DNA of 31,700 nt, from positions 9,150 to 40,849 of the forward strand of contig DGHX01000042.1 in the NCBI GenBank assembly GCA_002392835.1. The letters run 5' to 3'. The notes under the pieces were generated by a model that was given only the letters and a program-made list of their open reading frames with translations, was not told the origin of the DNA and did not search any database. Source of the stretch: Prevotella sp. UBA3837 (GTDB lineage: Bacteria; Bacteroidota; Bacteroidia; Bacteroidales; Bacteroidaceae). A program made the translations under genes and the position numbers. Positions 15,478 to 22,179 of the stretch are shown here, one piece after another (positions within the stretch are counted from its first letter, which is position 1; every line of letters starts with the position of its first letter).

Positions 15478-16329
15478 ATGTCAGAACTTAAAAACAGAAT
15501 CGATTTCGTTTACATCTTTGATGTACAAGATGGTAATCCTAACGGCGATCCCGATGCAGGCAACCTGCCCCGTGTGGATGCAGAGACAGGTATGGGCCTG
15601 GTGACCGACGTCTGCCTGAAGCGTAAAGTGCGCAACTATGTGCAGGTAGCAAAAGACTGTGCTGAAGGTTATGACATCTTCATTAAGGAAAAAGCAGTGC
15701 TGAATAAATCCATCGATGCCGCACATGATGATGAGAGCGTGAAGAATGCTACAGACAAGACCTCAGCAGCCAGAGATGTCATGTGCCGGAAATTTTTTGA
15801 TATTAGGACCTTTGGCGCAGTAATGTCTACAGGTAAGAATGCGGGTCAAGTCCGCGGTCCTATCCAGTTGACGTTTGCACGTTCTGTTGATCCTATTGCT
15901 GCAATGGAACATTCCATTACCCGTATGGCTGTTGCTACAGAAAAGGAGGCAGAAAAACAGGGCGGTGACAATCGCACTATGGGACGTAAAGCCACTGTTC
16001 CTTATGGCTTATACGTCTGCCACGGTTTTATCTCTGCCAATCTTGCCAAGCAGACGGGATTCTCAGAGGAAGACCTTGCACTCTTCTGGGATGCGTTGAA
16101 GAATATGTTCGATGTTGACCGATCGGCAGCACGAGGGCTGATGAGTGCCCAGAAACTGATAGTATTCAAACATGATTCTGTCCTTGGTAACGCTCCTGCC
16201 AATAAGCTCTTCGATTTAGTGACGGTGGAAAAGAAATGCGAAGGCGCACCCCGTGCTTTCTCCGACTACACCGTTACGATAAGCAAAGATGCTCTTCCTG
16301 CAGGTGTGACCATCGAAGAACTAATCTAA
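15478..16329 (+). CDS. cas7c: Type I-C Cascade backbone subunit Cas7 (Csd2)
   Basis: 283 residues. Cas7 forms the helical backbone that coats the crRNA spacer in Cascade. Family signatures: IFDVQDGNPNGDPDAGNLPR near the start (RAMP-type fold), LKRKVRNYV, MCRKFFDIRTFGAVMS, RGPIQLTFARSVDPI, and ARGLMSAQKLIVFKHDSVLG near the end. Length is typical. It lies 19 bases after cas8c and ends 6 bases before the chimeric RhuM-Cas2 frame, where cas4 would be expected in the usual type I-C order. Confidence 0.94.
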   Translation: MSELKNRIDFVYIFDVQDGNPNGDPDAGNLPRVDAETGMGLVTDVCLKRKVRNYVQVAKDCAEGYDIFIKEKAVLNKSIDAAHDDESVKNATDKTSAARDVMCRKFFDIRTFGAVMSTGKNAGQVRGPIQLTFARSVDPIAAMEHSITRMAVATEKEAEKQGGDNRTMGRKATVPYGLYVCHGFISANLAKQTGFSEEDLALFWDALKNMFDVDRSAARGLMSAQKLIVFKHDSVLGNAPANKLFDLVTVEKKCEGAPRAFSDYTVTISKDALPAGVTIEELI

Positions 16330-16335
16330 CCGCCT

Positions 16336-16779
16336 ATGGCAAAGAAGCGTGAGATAAGAAACAGCACGGCGGAGTTCCTGATTTTCCAGGCGGATAATAA
16401 GGAGCAAGGCATTGAGGTGATGTATGCCGATGAGACGATTTGGTGTACACAGAAAGCAATGGCGGCACTCTTCGATGTGGGAGTGCCTGCCATCAGCAAG
16501 CACCTTGCCAATGTCTTTGAGACGGGAGAGCCGAACGAAGAAACAACTATTTCCAAAATGGAAGCATGCAAGGACTATGGACAGCGGGTGCAGAACTCTG
16601 TATTTGAGTGTAAGGTGTCTGAAGCCCAATTCGTGACCTTGAAGAGCAGGATTGCTGCAATCATGGATATGCAGTTGGATAGTATCCGTTTCTACTTCCT
16701 CAGTTCAAAGAGTCATGGACGCGTAATGTCATTGGGAAAGGTGACATCATATGATGTCAATGATGCGATAATTATCTAG
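16336..16779 (+). CDS. Chimeric ORF: RhuM-like N-terminus fused to C-terminal two thirds of Cas2
   Basis: 147 residues in one open frame. Residues 1-75 match the start of RhuM-family proteins: IRNSTAEFLIF, an EVMYADETIWCTQKAMAALF helix region, ISKHLANVFETGE, then TTISKM. Residues 77-147 match type I-C Cas2 from its middle to its natural end: CKDYGQRVQNSVFECKV (78-94), LKSRIAAIMD, DSIRFYFL, and a final strand DAIII. The junction is near codons 75-77 (about 16558-16566). Missing are the first third of Cas2, including strand one with its conserved Asp, and all of RhuM after its head. It starts 6 bases after cas7 and ends 168 bases before the first repeat, exactly the slot of cas4-cas1-cas2. The likely origin is a deletion removing rhuM's tail, cas4, cas1 and the cas2 head. 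A functional fusion protein cannot be ruled out. Confidence 0.8.
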   Translation: MAKKREIRNSTAEFLIFQADNKEQGIEVMYADETIWCTQKAMAALFDVGVPAISKHLANVFETGEPNEETTISKMEACKDYGQRVQNSVFECKVSEAQFVTLKSRIAAIMDMQLDSIRFYFLSSKSHGRVMSLGKVTSYDVNDAIII

Positions 16780-16947
16780 TGCGAGGTAGAAGTGATTCAG
16801 CAAAACTCAGATCATTCGCACCTATTGATTTACAGCAGTTTGTCTTATTCATACTAAAAAAAATGAAATCATTCACATACCTATCTCTAACTATTCGCAA
16901 TAACAGAGTTGTAACTAACTAATAACAAAACTGTTATATAACATATG
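16780..16947 (+). promoter_or_regulatory. CRISPR leader
   Basis: 168 bases of AT-rich DNA between the end of the Cas2-derived frame and the first perfect repeat. ATAACAG at about 16900-16906 and CTGTTAT at 16931-16937 form an inverted repeat near the array. The repeats closest to this end are perfect and those at the far end are degenerate, supporting the leader on this side and array transcription on the plus strand. No certain promoter box was found. Confidence 0.7.
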
Positions 16948-18210
16948 GTCGCCCCCGTGCGGGGGCGTGGATTGAAACACCGTACATGCCGCCGTTATAG
17001 TCGCTAATTATGTCGCCCCCGTGCGGGGGCGTGGATTGAAACGCCACCTCCGCGTGCTGCCCAACAATCCGCGCACGTCGCCCCCGTGCGGGGGCGTGGA
17101 TTGAAACTTTGAAATTCCGTGTCGATGATGGCAGCGAGGCGGGTCGCCCCCGTGCGGGGGCGTGGATTGAAACACAATTAGAACACCGGCGGCAACGGGT
17201 AACAGCGGTCGCCCCCGTGCGGGGGCGTGGATTGAAACATGTATTTACATGTATTACTTTTCCATATACATGTCGCCCCCGTGCGGGGGCGTGGATTGAA
17301 ACAGCCCCATGTTGACGATGCCGTTGCCGTCGTCGCGTCGCCCCCGTGCGGGGGCGTGGATTGAAACGGAAAACGTTTGTTATTTGGTTGGTTTCACGTG
17401 AGTCGCCCCCGTGCGGGGGCGTGGATTGAAACTTTTTCAGGCGGCTGAAAATATACAGGCATCACGTCGCCCCCGTGCGGGGGCGTGGATTGAAACTTTG
17501 CTTTCGTTGCAACAACAAGGCGAAAAAAGTGTCGCCCCCGTGCGGGGGCGTGGATTGAAACGCATTATCTATTTTAATCTCCTTTGACCTCAACGTCGCC
17601 CCCGTGCGGGGGCGTGGATTGAAACGTATTTTGTGCCTGCCGTTCCACCGCGTTTCTGGTCGCCCCCGTGCGGGGGCGTGGATTGAAACCACATCAGCCG
17701 GTAGCGTACTTTCTGTGTCGTCAGTCGCCCCCGTGCGGGGGCGTGGATTGAAACAGTACCGTGCGCATGGTGGTGGCGGCCTTCGTGCGTCGCCCCCGTG
17801 CGGGGGCGTGGATTGAAACTCAGAGTCAACTCCATACTGGAGGTTGTTGGGGAGTCGCCCCCGTGCGGGGGCGTGGATTGAAACTCCATCTGCGCACGGT
17901 TAATAGCCATATTGGTGAGGTCGCCCCCGTGCGGGGGCGTGGATTGAAACTGCTGGGCGGCAAAGTTCGCCATGGCAAGGCTGAGTCGCCCCCGTGCGGG
18001 GGCGTGGATTGAAACTGCACAAGACGGTTACCATGAACACCTTGAACAGGTCGCCCCCGTGCGGGGGCGTGGATTGAAACCAAGGCAAACCCACGGGCAC
18101 GCCAAACCAGTCGCGTCGCCCCCGTACGGGGGGCGTGGATTGAAACTTCTGCGTCTGCGTGGTCATCCTGGACCGCGAGCGTCGCCCCCATTCGGGGGGT
18201 GGATTGAAAC
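16948..18210 (+). CRISPR. Type I-C CRISPR array, 20 repeats and 19 spacers
   Basis: The repeat is 31 bases: it begins GTCGCCCCCG, contains the hairpin CGCCCCC-GTGC-GGGGGCG, and ends GTGGATTGAAAC, a typical type I-C 3' end. Repeats 1 to 18 (starts 16948, 17012, 17077, 17143, 17208, 17272, 17337, 17402, 17466, 17531, 17595, 17659, 17724, 17789, 17854, 17920, 17985, 18050) are identical. Repeat 19 (18115-18146) has GTAC in the loop and one extra G. Repeat 20 (18181-18210) has ATTC in the loop and a weakened stem. Spacers are 33-35 bases and all differ. A further, heavily decayed repeat may lie at 18246-18279 (starts GTTC, ends ATTGAAC) after a 35-base spacer-sized gap. No spacer was seen to match the rest of this window. 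Several read as open peptides, for example spacer 15 on the minus strand. Confidence 0.98.
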
Positions 18211-18245
18211 GACGGACTCCAGTATTTGGTCGGTGGCAGTGATGC

Positions 18246-18279
18246 GTTCAACTCCGTAGGCTATGAATAGATATTGAAC
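18246..18279 (+). repeat. Possible vestigial 21st CRISPR repeat
   Basis: Begins 35 bases after repeat 20, a normal spacer length. It starts GTTCAACTCCGT and ends ATATTGAAC, so only the two edges resemble the repeat. Speculative. Confidence 0.3.
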
Positions 18280-18317
18280 GATCAGCTGCCTGAATGGGGG
18301 GCCATGGAGATATAATT

Positions 18318-18356
18318 CCCGTCAGCACGATGCCCGAGAGGGGACGTGCTGACGGG
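18318..18356. terminator. Perfect 12-bp hairpin downstream of the CRISPR array
   Basis: CCCGTCAGCACG at 18318-18329 pairs with CGTGCTGACGGG at 18345-18356 around a 15-base loop. It lies 108 bases after the last recognised repeat. No T-tract follows, so termination is only a possibility. The region 18211-18515 otherwise shows no gene. Confidence 0.4.
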
Positions 18357-18515
18357 AGCTGGCTTGTGTGGCTGTCGCTCTCTATTCGATGACGGCCTCG
18401 GCGTGCAAGGGGAGCTGGTGAGCTGATGCGCACGTCGAAGGTGTCGCGATGAAACGCAGAACCTGTGGGGAAGAAGGTCGCCGGGTCGGTGGTGAGGTGG
18501 GGCCGAGGTTACTCA

Positions 18516-18650
18516 TTACTCCTTGTTCATGAGCAGGTCTACGAGGCCTTTGTCCTTGAAGGTTTGCTTCTGCTGGTCCCAGAAACCGAAGTCTGCATCG
18601 TAGCACCAGGTGGTCCAGGCGGTGTTGTTCTCGCGGAAAGGGCGGCCATG
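18516..18650 (-). pseudogene. C-terminal fragment of a degraded gene, perhaps a glycoside hydrolase
   Basis: On the minus strand a frame ends FRENNTAWTTWCYDADFGFW, then QQKQTFKDKGLVDLLMNKE and a stop at 18516. The AWTTWCYDAD pattern resembles the C-terminal strand of some family-5-like glycoside hydrolases. Upstream the frame runs into the 3' end of the YafQ-like toxin gene, with no coding resemblance left. It looks like a remnant truncated by arrival of the toxin-antitoxin pair. The family is not secure. Confidence 0.3.
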
Positions 18651-18687
18651 CGGCGCGTGGCAGACGGCAGGATGATGGTGGTGGTGA

Positions 18688-18990
18688 CTATCTCTTCTTA
18701 TACTTCTTGTCAAACAAGTCGGAATGGGATCCAGTGTTTAGCAGAACCAGAACTAGTTCTTGATTGCGAATCTCCCAGATTAGGAGCCAGTTGGGTTGGA
18801 TGTGGCACTCCCATTGCCCCTTGCGGTCGCCTGTCAGAATATGTGCTTGATACTTTTCTTCAAGCTGTTCACCATCGAGCAATTTGCCAACGACGGTCCA
18901 CAACTCATCCATGGGCAGACCGCGACGCTTGCAAAGTTTCATGTTTTGTTTGCATTCGCCTGTGATGCGCAGTTTATATTTCGTGCTCAT
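18688..18990 (-). CDS. YafQ/RelE-family type II toxin
   Basis: 100 residues with the compact RelE/ParE fold pattern. It ends with the YafQ-type run: DRKGQWECHIQPNWLLIWEI, then LVLVLLNTGSHSDLF. YafQ toxins are ribosome-dependent mRNA endonucleases that inhibit translation. Residues in the usual catalytic area (His in ECHIQPDW-like block, His of TGSHSDLF, terminal Phe) are present, so the toxin looks intact. It overlaps the upstream antitoxin gene by 4 bases, the usual antitoxin-first coupled arrangement. It sits in a decay zone directly behind the CRISPR array. Confidence 0.87.
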   Translation of the reverse strand: MSTKYKLRITGECKQNMKLCKRRGLPMDELWTVVGKLLDGEQLEEKYQAHILTGDRKGQWECHIQPNWLLIWEIRNQELVLVLLNTGSHSDLFDKKYKKR

Positions 18991-19220
18991 CCTTCTATCT
19001 CCTTAATCAGGTCGTCGAGACTGTCGTATTCATATACACGCCCTTCGTCAAGGTCGCGTAAAGAACGTTCGTAGGAAGAAAGGCGCTGGCGACGAGGAAG
19101 GGTGATTTTTCCCACGCCCTTGACCATGCTGATAGCCTTCTTAATGTCCTTTAACATCGACATGTCGTCTATGTTAACCAATATCTGTCCTTCTGCTGGA
19201 GCGATTGCTAAGTTTGCCAT
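18987..19220 (-). CDS. Antitoxin of the YafQ-type pair
   Basis: 77 residues, encoded directly upstream of the toxin with a 4-base overlap. It is acidic toward the C-terminus (DLDEGRVYEYDSLDDLIKEI), the part expected to wrap the toxin. The N-terminal half (MANLAIAPAEGQILVNIDD) may form the dimerisation and DNA-binding part, but no clear ribbon-helix-helix motif can be assigned. The pair likely autoregulates from the promoter box at 19250-19257. The antitoxin identity rests on position, size and charge. Confidence 0.75.
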   Translation of the reverse strand: MANLAIAPAEGQILVNIDDMSMLKDIKKAISMVKGVGKITLPRRQRLSSYERSLRDLDEGRVYEYDSLDDLIKEIEG

Positions 19221-19249
19221 AATCTTCGTATTATTCTTAAATATGGCTG

Positions 19250-19257
19250 CAAAAATA
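19250..19257 (-). promoter_or_regulatory. Bacteroidetes -7 box for the toxin-antitoxin operon
   Basis: TATTTTTG on the minus strand, followed by C, 30 bases before the antitoxin ATG. Matches TAnnTTTG. Confidence 0.5.
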
Positions 19258-19385
19258 CAAAAAAGTTTTCATATTATGTTGCTTTTTTGAAAAAACTTAT
19301 GTTTTGGCAGGATGATGAGCATCTATATGACTACGTGTCGGAGCTTCGGCGCGAACAGGCGCTGCGCTTCCTAATAATTGCCCCG

Positions 19386-19834
19386 TCAGAAGCGTATCTT
19401 CCCGTCGTAGTTGAAGATGGGCTGACGTGTGGGCACCTTCAGGTATTAGTCTGTCCACTGCCTCACCTGCCTGAGCAACTTCTGCGAGGGCTGGGGGGCG
19501 TCGGCAGCGGGGGCCACATACCAGCGCACGGTCCAGCTGAGCTCATCGCCGGGCTGCAGCTGCCGGCAGGGGCCCTGGCTCTCCAGCTCGATGTAGCTCT
19601 TCCCGCGGTTCACATACACCTGCACCTCGGCCTCGCCCTGTGCCGGCTCGTCAGGACGCAGGTCCTGGAAGGTCTTCACCAGCAGCATGCCGTCGGCACA
19701 CCAGGCCAGCCACCCCCGTCGGCATTCAGCTGAAACGTCTGTGCCTGCAAGCACGCAGCCGCACAGGCCATCAAGGAAAGGATGTTAAGTCTGAGGTTCT
19801 TTGCAAGCAAAGCGAAAAATGTAGGGTGCATGGT
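19386..19834 (-). pseudogene. Broken DUF4380-like gene
   Basis: The 5' end on the minus strand encodes a signal peptide (MHPTFFALLAKNLRLNILSL, then MACAAACLQAQ) and a few residues, QTFQLNADGGG. The frame then shifts and joins only the C-terminal part of a DUF4380-like protein: GWLAWCADGMLLVKTFQDL, VNRGKSYIELESQGPC, LSWTVRWYVAP. Most of the middle is missing. A stop codon at 19446-19448 (after RQWTD) is followed in the same frame by YLKVPTRQPIFNYDGKIRF and a second stop at 19386. That looks like the original C-terminus beyond a nonsense mutation. So there are three lesions: internal deletion, frameshift and premature stop. The family name is from recall of the C-terminal pattern. Confidence 0.65.
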
Positions 19835-19904
19835 CATTATCGTTTCAGGTTAATATACACAACTATGGCGCAAAGATACGAATAATAGTTGAATAAGCAA
19901 AGAT

Positions 19905-20969
19905 TCATGGCGCAAAAAGAGTAGGCGACAGCAGGCTGTGGTAGACGTCGAGCGCCTGCTGCAGTTCGCTCAGGCAGATGAACTCATCGGCCGAGTGCGA
20001 GCGTGCCGACTGTCCGGGACCGAGCTTCAGCGAGGGGAAGGGCATGAGGGCCTGGTCGCTGAGCGTGGGCGAGCCGAAGGGCTGCAGGCCCATGTCAATG
20101 CAGCGCCGCACCAGTGGGTGGTCGCTGTCTATCGACGAGGAGTGCAGGCGGAAGCTGCGTGCCGTGAGGCGGCATTTCTTCATTCGCTGGCACAGGAAGC
20201 TGAATACCTCCTCGTTGCGGTACAGCTCGTTGGTACGCACGTCGAGCACGAAGTGCAGGCTGTCGGGTACCACGTTGTGCTGTGTGCCGCTTTGCACCAC
20301 GGTCACCGTCATTTTCGTGGGCCCCAGGAGTGGGCTCTCGCGCTGGAAGCGGTAGTCGCGCAGGAAAAGCAGGTCGTCGAGGGCTTCGTAGATGGCGTTC
20401 ACCCCCTCGTTGCGGGCGGCGTGTCCGCTGACGCCGTCGGCATATCCGTCTATCACCATGAGCCCCTTCTCAGCCACGGCGGGCTGCAGTCCGGTGGGCT
20501 CGCCCACGATGGCCACGCTCACTGGCGGCAGCAGCGGCAGGGCGCGCACAATGCCGTCCTGTCCGCTCACCTCTTCTTCGCACGATGCTAAGTATATAAT
20601 ATTGTACGCGCGCGACTTTTCGGTCATCCATCGGTAGGCCATGAGCAGCGTCACCAGTCCGCCGCCGCAGTCGTTGCTGCCCAGTCCGTAGAGGCGGTCA
20701 CCGTCGATGACTGCCTCGTGGGGCTGTCGTGTCCAGGTGGCCACGGCGCGCACCGTGTCGATGTGGGCATTGAGCAGCAGCGTGGGTCGCCCGCCGTCGT
20801 AGTCGGGGCATACGGCCCACACGTTGTTGCCCTCGCGCTGGGGGTGCAGCCCCCACTGGTCCATGCGCTGAAAGAGCAGGCTGGCGGCTGCCGTCTCCTG
20901 GCGGCTCACGCGTGGGGTGGCTATCAGCTGGCGCAGCAGCGCCAGTGCATCGTCGAAGTAGTTGGTCAT
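19905..20969 (-). CDS. argE: M20-family deacylase, ArgE-like (acyl-ornithine deacylase)
   Basis: 354 residues, a dinuclear-zinc M20 amidohydrolase. In this phylum close relatives remove the acyl group (acetyl or succinyl) from ornithine in arginine synthesis. Metal and catalytic motifs: LLLNAHIDTV (first His and Asp), GLGSNDCGGGLV (bridging Asp), ASCEEEVSG (general-base Glu and metal Glu), IVGEPTG (Glu/Asp), and SRSHSADE-like ARSHSADEF near the end (last His). The dimerisation lid lies around 175-290, with GHAARNEGVNAIYEAL and GTQHNVVPDSLHFVLDVRTNE. Length fits the family. No other arginine genes are in the window. No promoter box was seen upstream; some transcription may pass the tRNA terminator. 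Exact acyl substrate is inferred. Confidence 0.75.
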   Translation of the reverse strand: MTNYFDDALALLRQLIATPRVSRQETAAASLLFQRMDQWGLHPQREGNNVWAVCPDYDGGRPTLLLNAHIDTVRAVATWTRQPHEAVIDGDRLYGLGSNDCGGGLVTLLMAYRWMTEKSRAYNIIYLASCEEEVSGQDGIVRALPLLPPVSVAIVGEPTGLQPAVAEKGLMVIDGYADGVSGHAARNEGVNAIYEALDDLLFLRDYRFQRESPLLGPTKMTVTVVQSGTQHNVVPDSLHFVLDVRTNELYRNEEVFSFLCQRMKKCRLTARSFRLHSSSIDSDHPLVRRCIDMGLQPFGSPTLSDQALMPFPSLKLGPGQSARSHSADEFICLSELQQALDVYHSLLSPTLFAP

Positions 20970-21025
20970 GGTCTTTGGCTTTGTCGTTTGGTGTATGTGT
21001 CTGCTGTCGGGGGTGGTATGTACGC

Positions 21026-21058
21026 AAAAAGAGGACTGCCTTGCGGCAATCCTCTTTT
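21026..21058 (-). terminator. Rho-independent terminator after tRNA-Thr
   Basis: Minus-strand transcript reads AAAAGAGGA...TCCTCTTTTT with an inner stem TTGCC/GGCAG-type pairing and a GCAA loop. The stem is strong and followed by five T. The mirror T-run means it could also act on the plus strand. Confidence 0.8.
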
Positions 21059-21064
21059 CTGAGA

Positions 21065-21137
21065 GCCTCTTGTCGGATTCGAACCAACGACCCCGAGATT
21101 ACAAATCACGTGCTCTGGCCAACTGAGCTAAAGAGGC
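21065..21137 (-). tRNA. tRNA-Thr (anticodon UGU)
   Basis: 73 bases on the minus strand. The acceptor stem GCCTCTT pairs with AAGAGGC. D-arm TAGCTCAGTTGGCCAGAGCA, anticodon loop TTTGTAA with anticodon TGT (reads ACA), and T-arm GTTGGTTCGAATCCGAC are all present. CCA is not encoded. It lies 4 bases downstream of the SRP RNA on the same strand and is followed by a terminator. Confidence 0.95.
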
Positions 21138-21141
21138 GGGG

Positions 21142-21239
21142 TGGGCAAGCGGTCTGCATCGCGCCGCTACGACCAAGTGCCTTTGCTACGTTCCCGTCCT
21201 GGAGGATTCCTCAGGAGCTGGCCGTACAGGACTTGCCCA
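21142..21239 (-). ncRNA. ffs: Signal recognition particle RNA (small bacterial type)
   Basis: 98 bases on the minus strand, closed by perfect end pairing TGGGCAAG/CTTGCCCA (21232-21239 with 21142-21149). The conserved helix-8 core reads CCAGGACGGGAACGTAGCA: a GGAA tetraloop (21191-21194) on an ACG/CGT stem, flanked by CAGG and AGCA. That is the Ffh M-domain binding site. The rest forms a long imperfect hairpin. A TACCTTTG box 31 bases upstream is the likely promoter, giving a joint SRP RNA-tRNA-Thr transcript. Confidence 0.85.
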
Positions 21240-21269
21240 TGTAAGTATGTTTTGCTTTTTAAGCGGGTG

Positions 21270-21277
21270 CAAAGGTA
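21270..21277 (-). promoter_or_regulatory. Bacteroidetes -7 box for SRP RNA and tRNA-Thr
   Basis: TACCTTTG on the minus strand, followed by C, about 30 bases before the 5' end of the SRP RNA. Confidence 0.5.
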
Positions 21278-21395
21278 ATAAAAAAATGGCAGTCTGCGCG
21301 CACCTGATGGCAGTTATTTACTCGCGATTAACTTTTTTTATCACTACAAAGACTAAAATCTGCCCATGCCGCTCCGTTAACTGCCAACTTTTTTG

Positions 21396-21403
21396 TAATT
21401 TTG
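21396..21403 (+). promoter_or_regulatory. Bacteroidetes -7 box upstream of the DUF4199 gene
   Basis: TAATTTTG on the plus strand followed by C. It precedes the dispersed repeat and the ATG at 21529, giving a long leader that includes the repeat. A single promoter may serve the following run of genes. Confidence 0.5.
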
Positions 21404-21424
21404 CACCCTGTTAGAAGTGATGTG

Positions 21425-21525
21425 TGATGAGTGAAGAGTGAATGATTTGCTGCCGCATAAGGTAATCATAATTACTAATTGCTCATTACTAATTACTCAT
21501 TATGCATTAAGCATTAAGCATTAAA
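21425..21525 (+). repeat. Dispersed intergenic repeat, copy 1
   Basis: Contains TTTGCTGCCGCATAAGG, then TAATCATAATTACTAATT, then ACTCATTA- and GCATTAA-type short runs. A second copy at 22074-22174 has the same order with few differences. The front part also resembles the arms of the in-frame palindrome at 29941-30042. Confidence 0.8.
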
Positions 21526-21528
21526 AAG

Positions 21529-22077
21529 ATGACTGGAGTAGAATATATACAGATGAAAGCTTTCGCCCGTTACGACGGTCTGAAGTTGTTTGTGCTCTGG
21601 CTGGCCAGCTTTGCCTGCTATGTGGCGGGTTTTCGCACGCCGGGTCTGGGGCTGGTGGCCATGGTGCTGGCGTTGTTGACGCCCTTTATGGCCTACCGCA
21701 TGTTGCGCCGCTATCGCGAGGATGTGCTCGGCGGTGCCATCTCCTTCCGCAGGGGGTGGTTCTATGTCGTGCTCCTCTTCCTCAACGCCGGCCTGCTTTT
21801 CGCCGTTGCCCAGTTCGTGTACTTCAACTACATGGACCAGGGCTACTTCATGAGTGCCATGACCGAAATGCTCAACACCCCCGAGTCGGCGGCTGCCATG
21901 AAGCAGATGGGCATGGGCGCCACGCTGAACCAGACGATCGACATGATGCGCCAGATGAGGCCTATCGATCTGGCGCTCAACATCCTGATGTCGAACATGC
22001 TCATTGGCTGCCTCGTGGCCTTGCTGCTGGCAGCTCTCGGCAAGCGTGACGTGGGGGAAGTGATGAGCGGAAAGTGA
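21529..22077 (+). CDS. DUF4199 membrane protein
   Basis: 182 residues with four likely membrane segments: about 18-35 (LKLFVLWLASFACYVAGF), 39-58, 76-98 (FYVVLLFLNAGLLFAVAQFV) and 147-169. A soluble loop of about 45 residues, rich in Met, lies before the last segment (MTEMLNTPESAAAMKQMGMG). Segment pattern and context fit DUF4199, a Bacteroidetes inner-membrane family of unknown function often found next to a GT2 glycosyltransferase, as here. The start could also be the ATG at 21553. It is bracketed by two copies of a dispersed repeat. A link to envelope glycan or lipid work is suggested only by the neighbour. Confidence 0.75.
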   Translation: MTGVEYIQMKAFARYDGLKLFVLWLASFACYVAGFRTPGLGLVAMVLALLTPFMAYRMLRRYREDVLGGAISFRRGWFYVVLLFLNAGLLFAVAQFVYFNYMDQGYFMSAMTEMLNTPESAAAMKQMGMGATLNQTIDMMRQMRPIDLALNILMSNMLIGCLVALLLAALGKRDVGEVMSGK

Positions 22078-22174
22078 TGAGTGATAAGTGAAAAATTTGC
22101 TGCCGCATGAGGTAATCATAATTACTAATTACTCATTACTAATTAAGCATTAAGCATTAAGAATTAAGCATTAG
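22074..22174 (+). repeat. Dispersed intergenic repeat, copy 2
   Basis: Direct repeat of the element at 21425-21525: GTGATAAGTG, then TTTGCTGCCGCATGAGG, TAATCATAATTACTAATT, and the same ACTCATTA/GCATTAA tail. It fills the gap between the DUF4199 gene and the glycosyltransferase gene. Confidence 0.8.
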
Positions 22175-22179
22175 ATAAA

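Noticed and set aside
16948..18210. Self-targeting spacers against genes in this window
   Set aside because: No spacer was seen by eye to match the remaining sequence on either strand. A full-genome search was not possible.
17109..18259. Several open frames across the array coding runs such as RPRAGAWIET or FQSTPPHGGD on both strands
   Set aside because: They are translations of the CRISPR repeat, which happens to lack stops in these frames. No independent gene evidence exists.
19287..19733. 148-codon plus-strand frame beginning MKKLMFWQDDEHLYDYVSEL
   Set aside because: Most of it is antisense to the DUF4380-like pseudogene, and the leucine-rich remainder has no family pattern. The first 30 residues look somewhat protein-like but match nothing I recognise.
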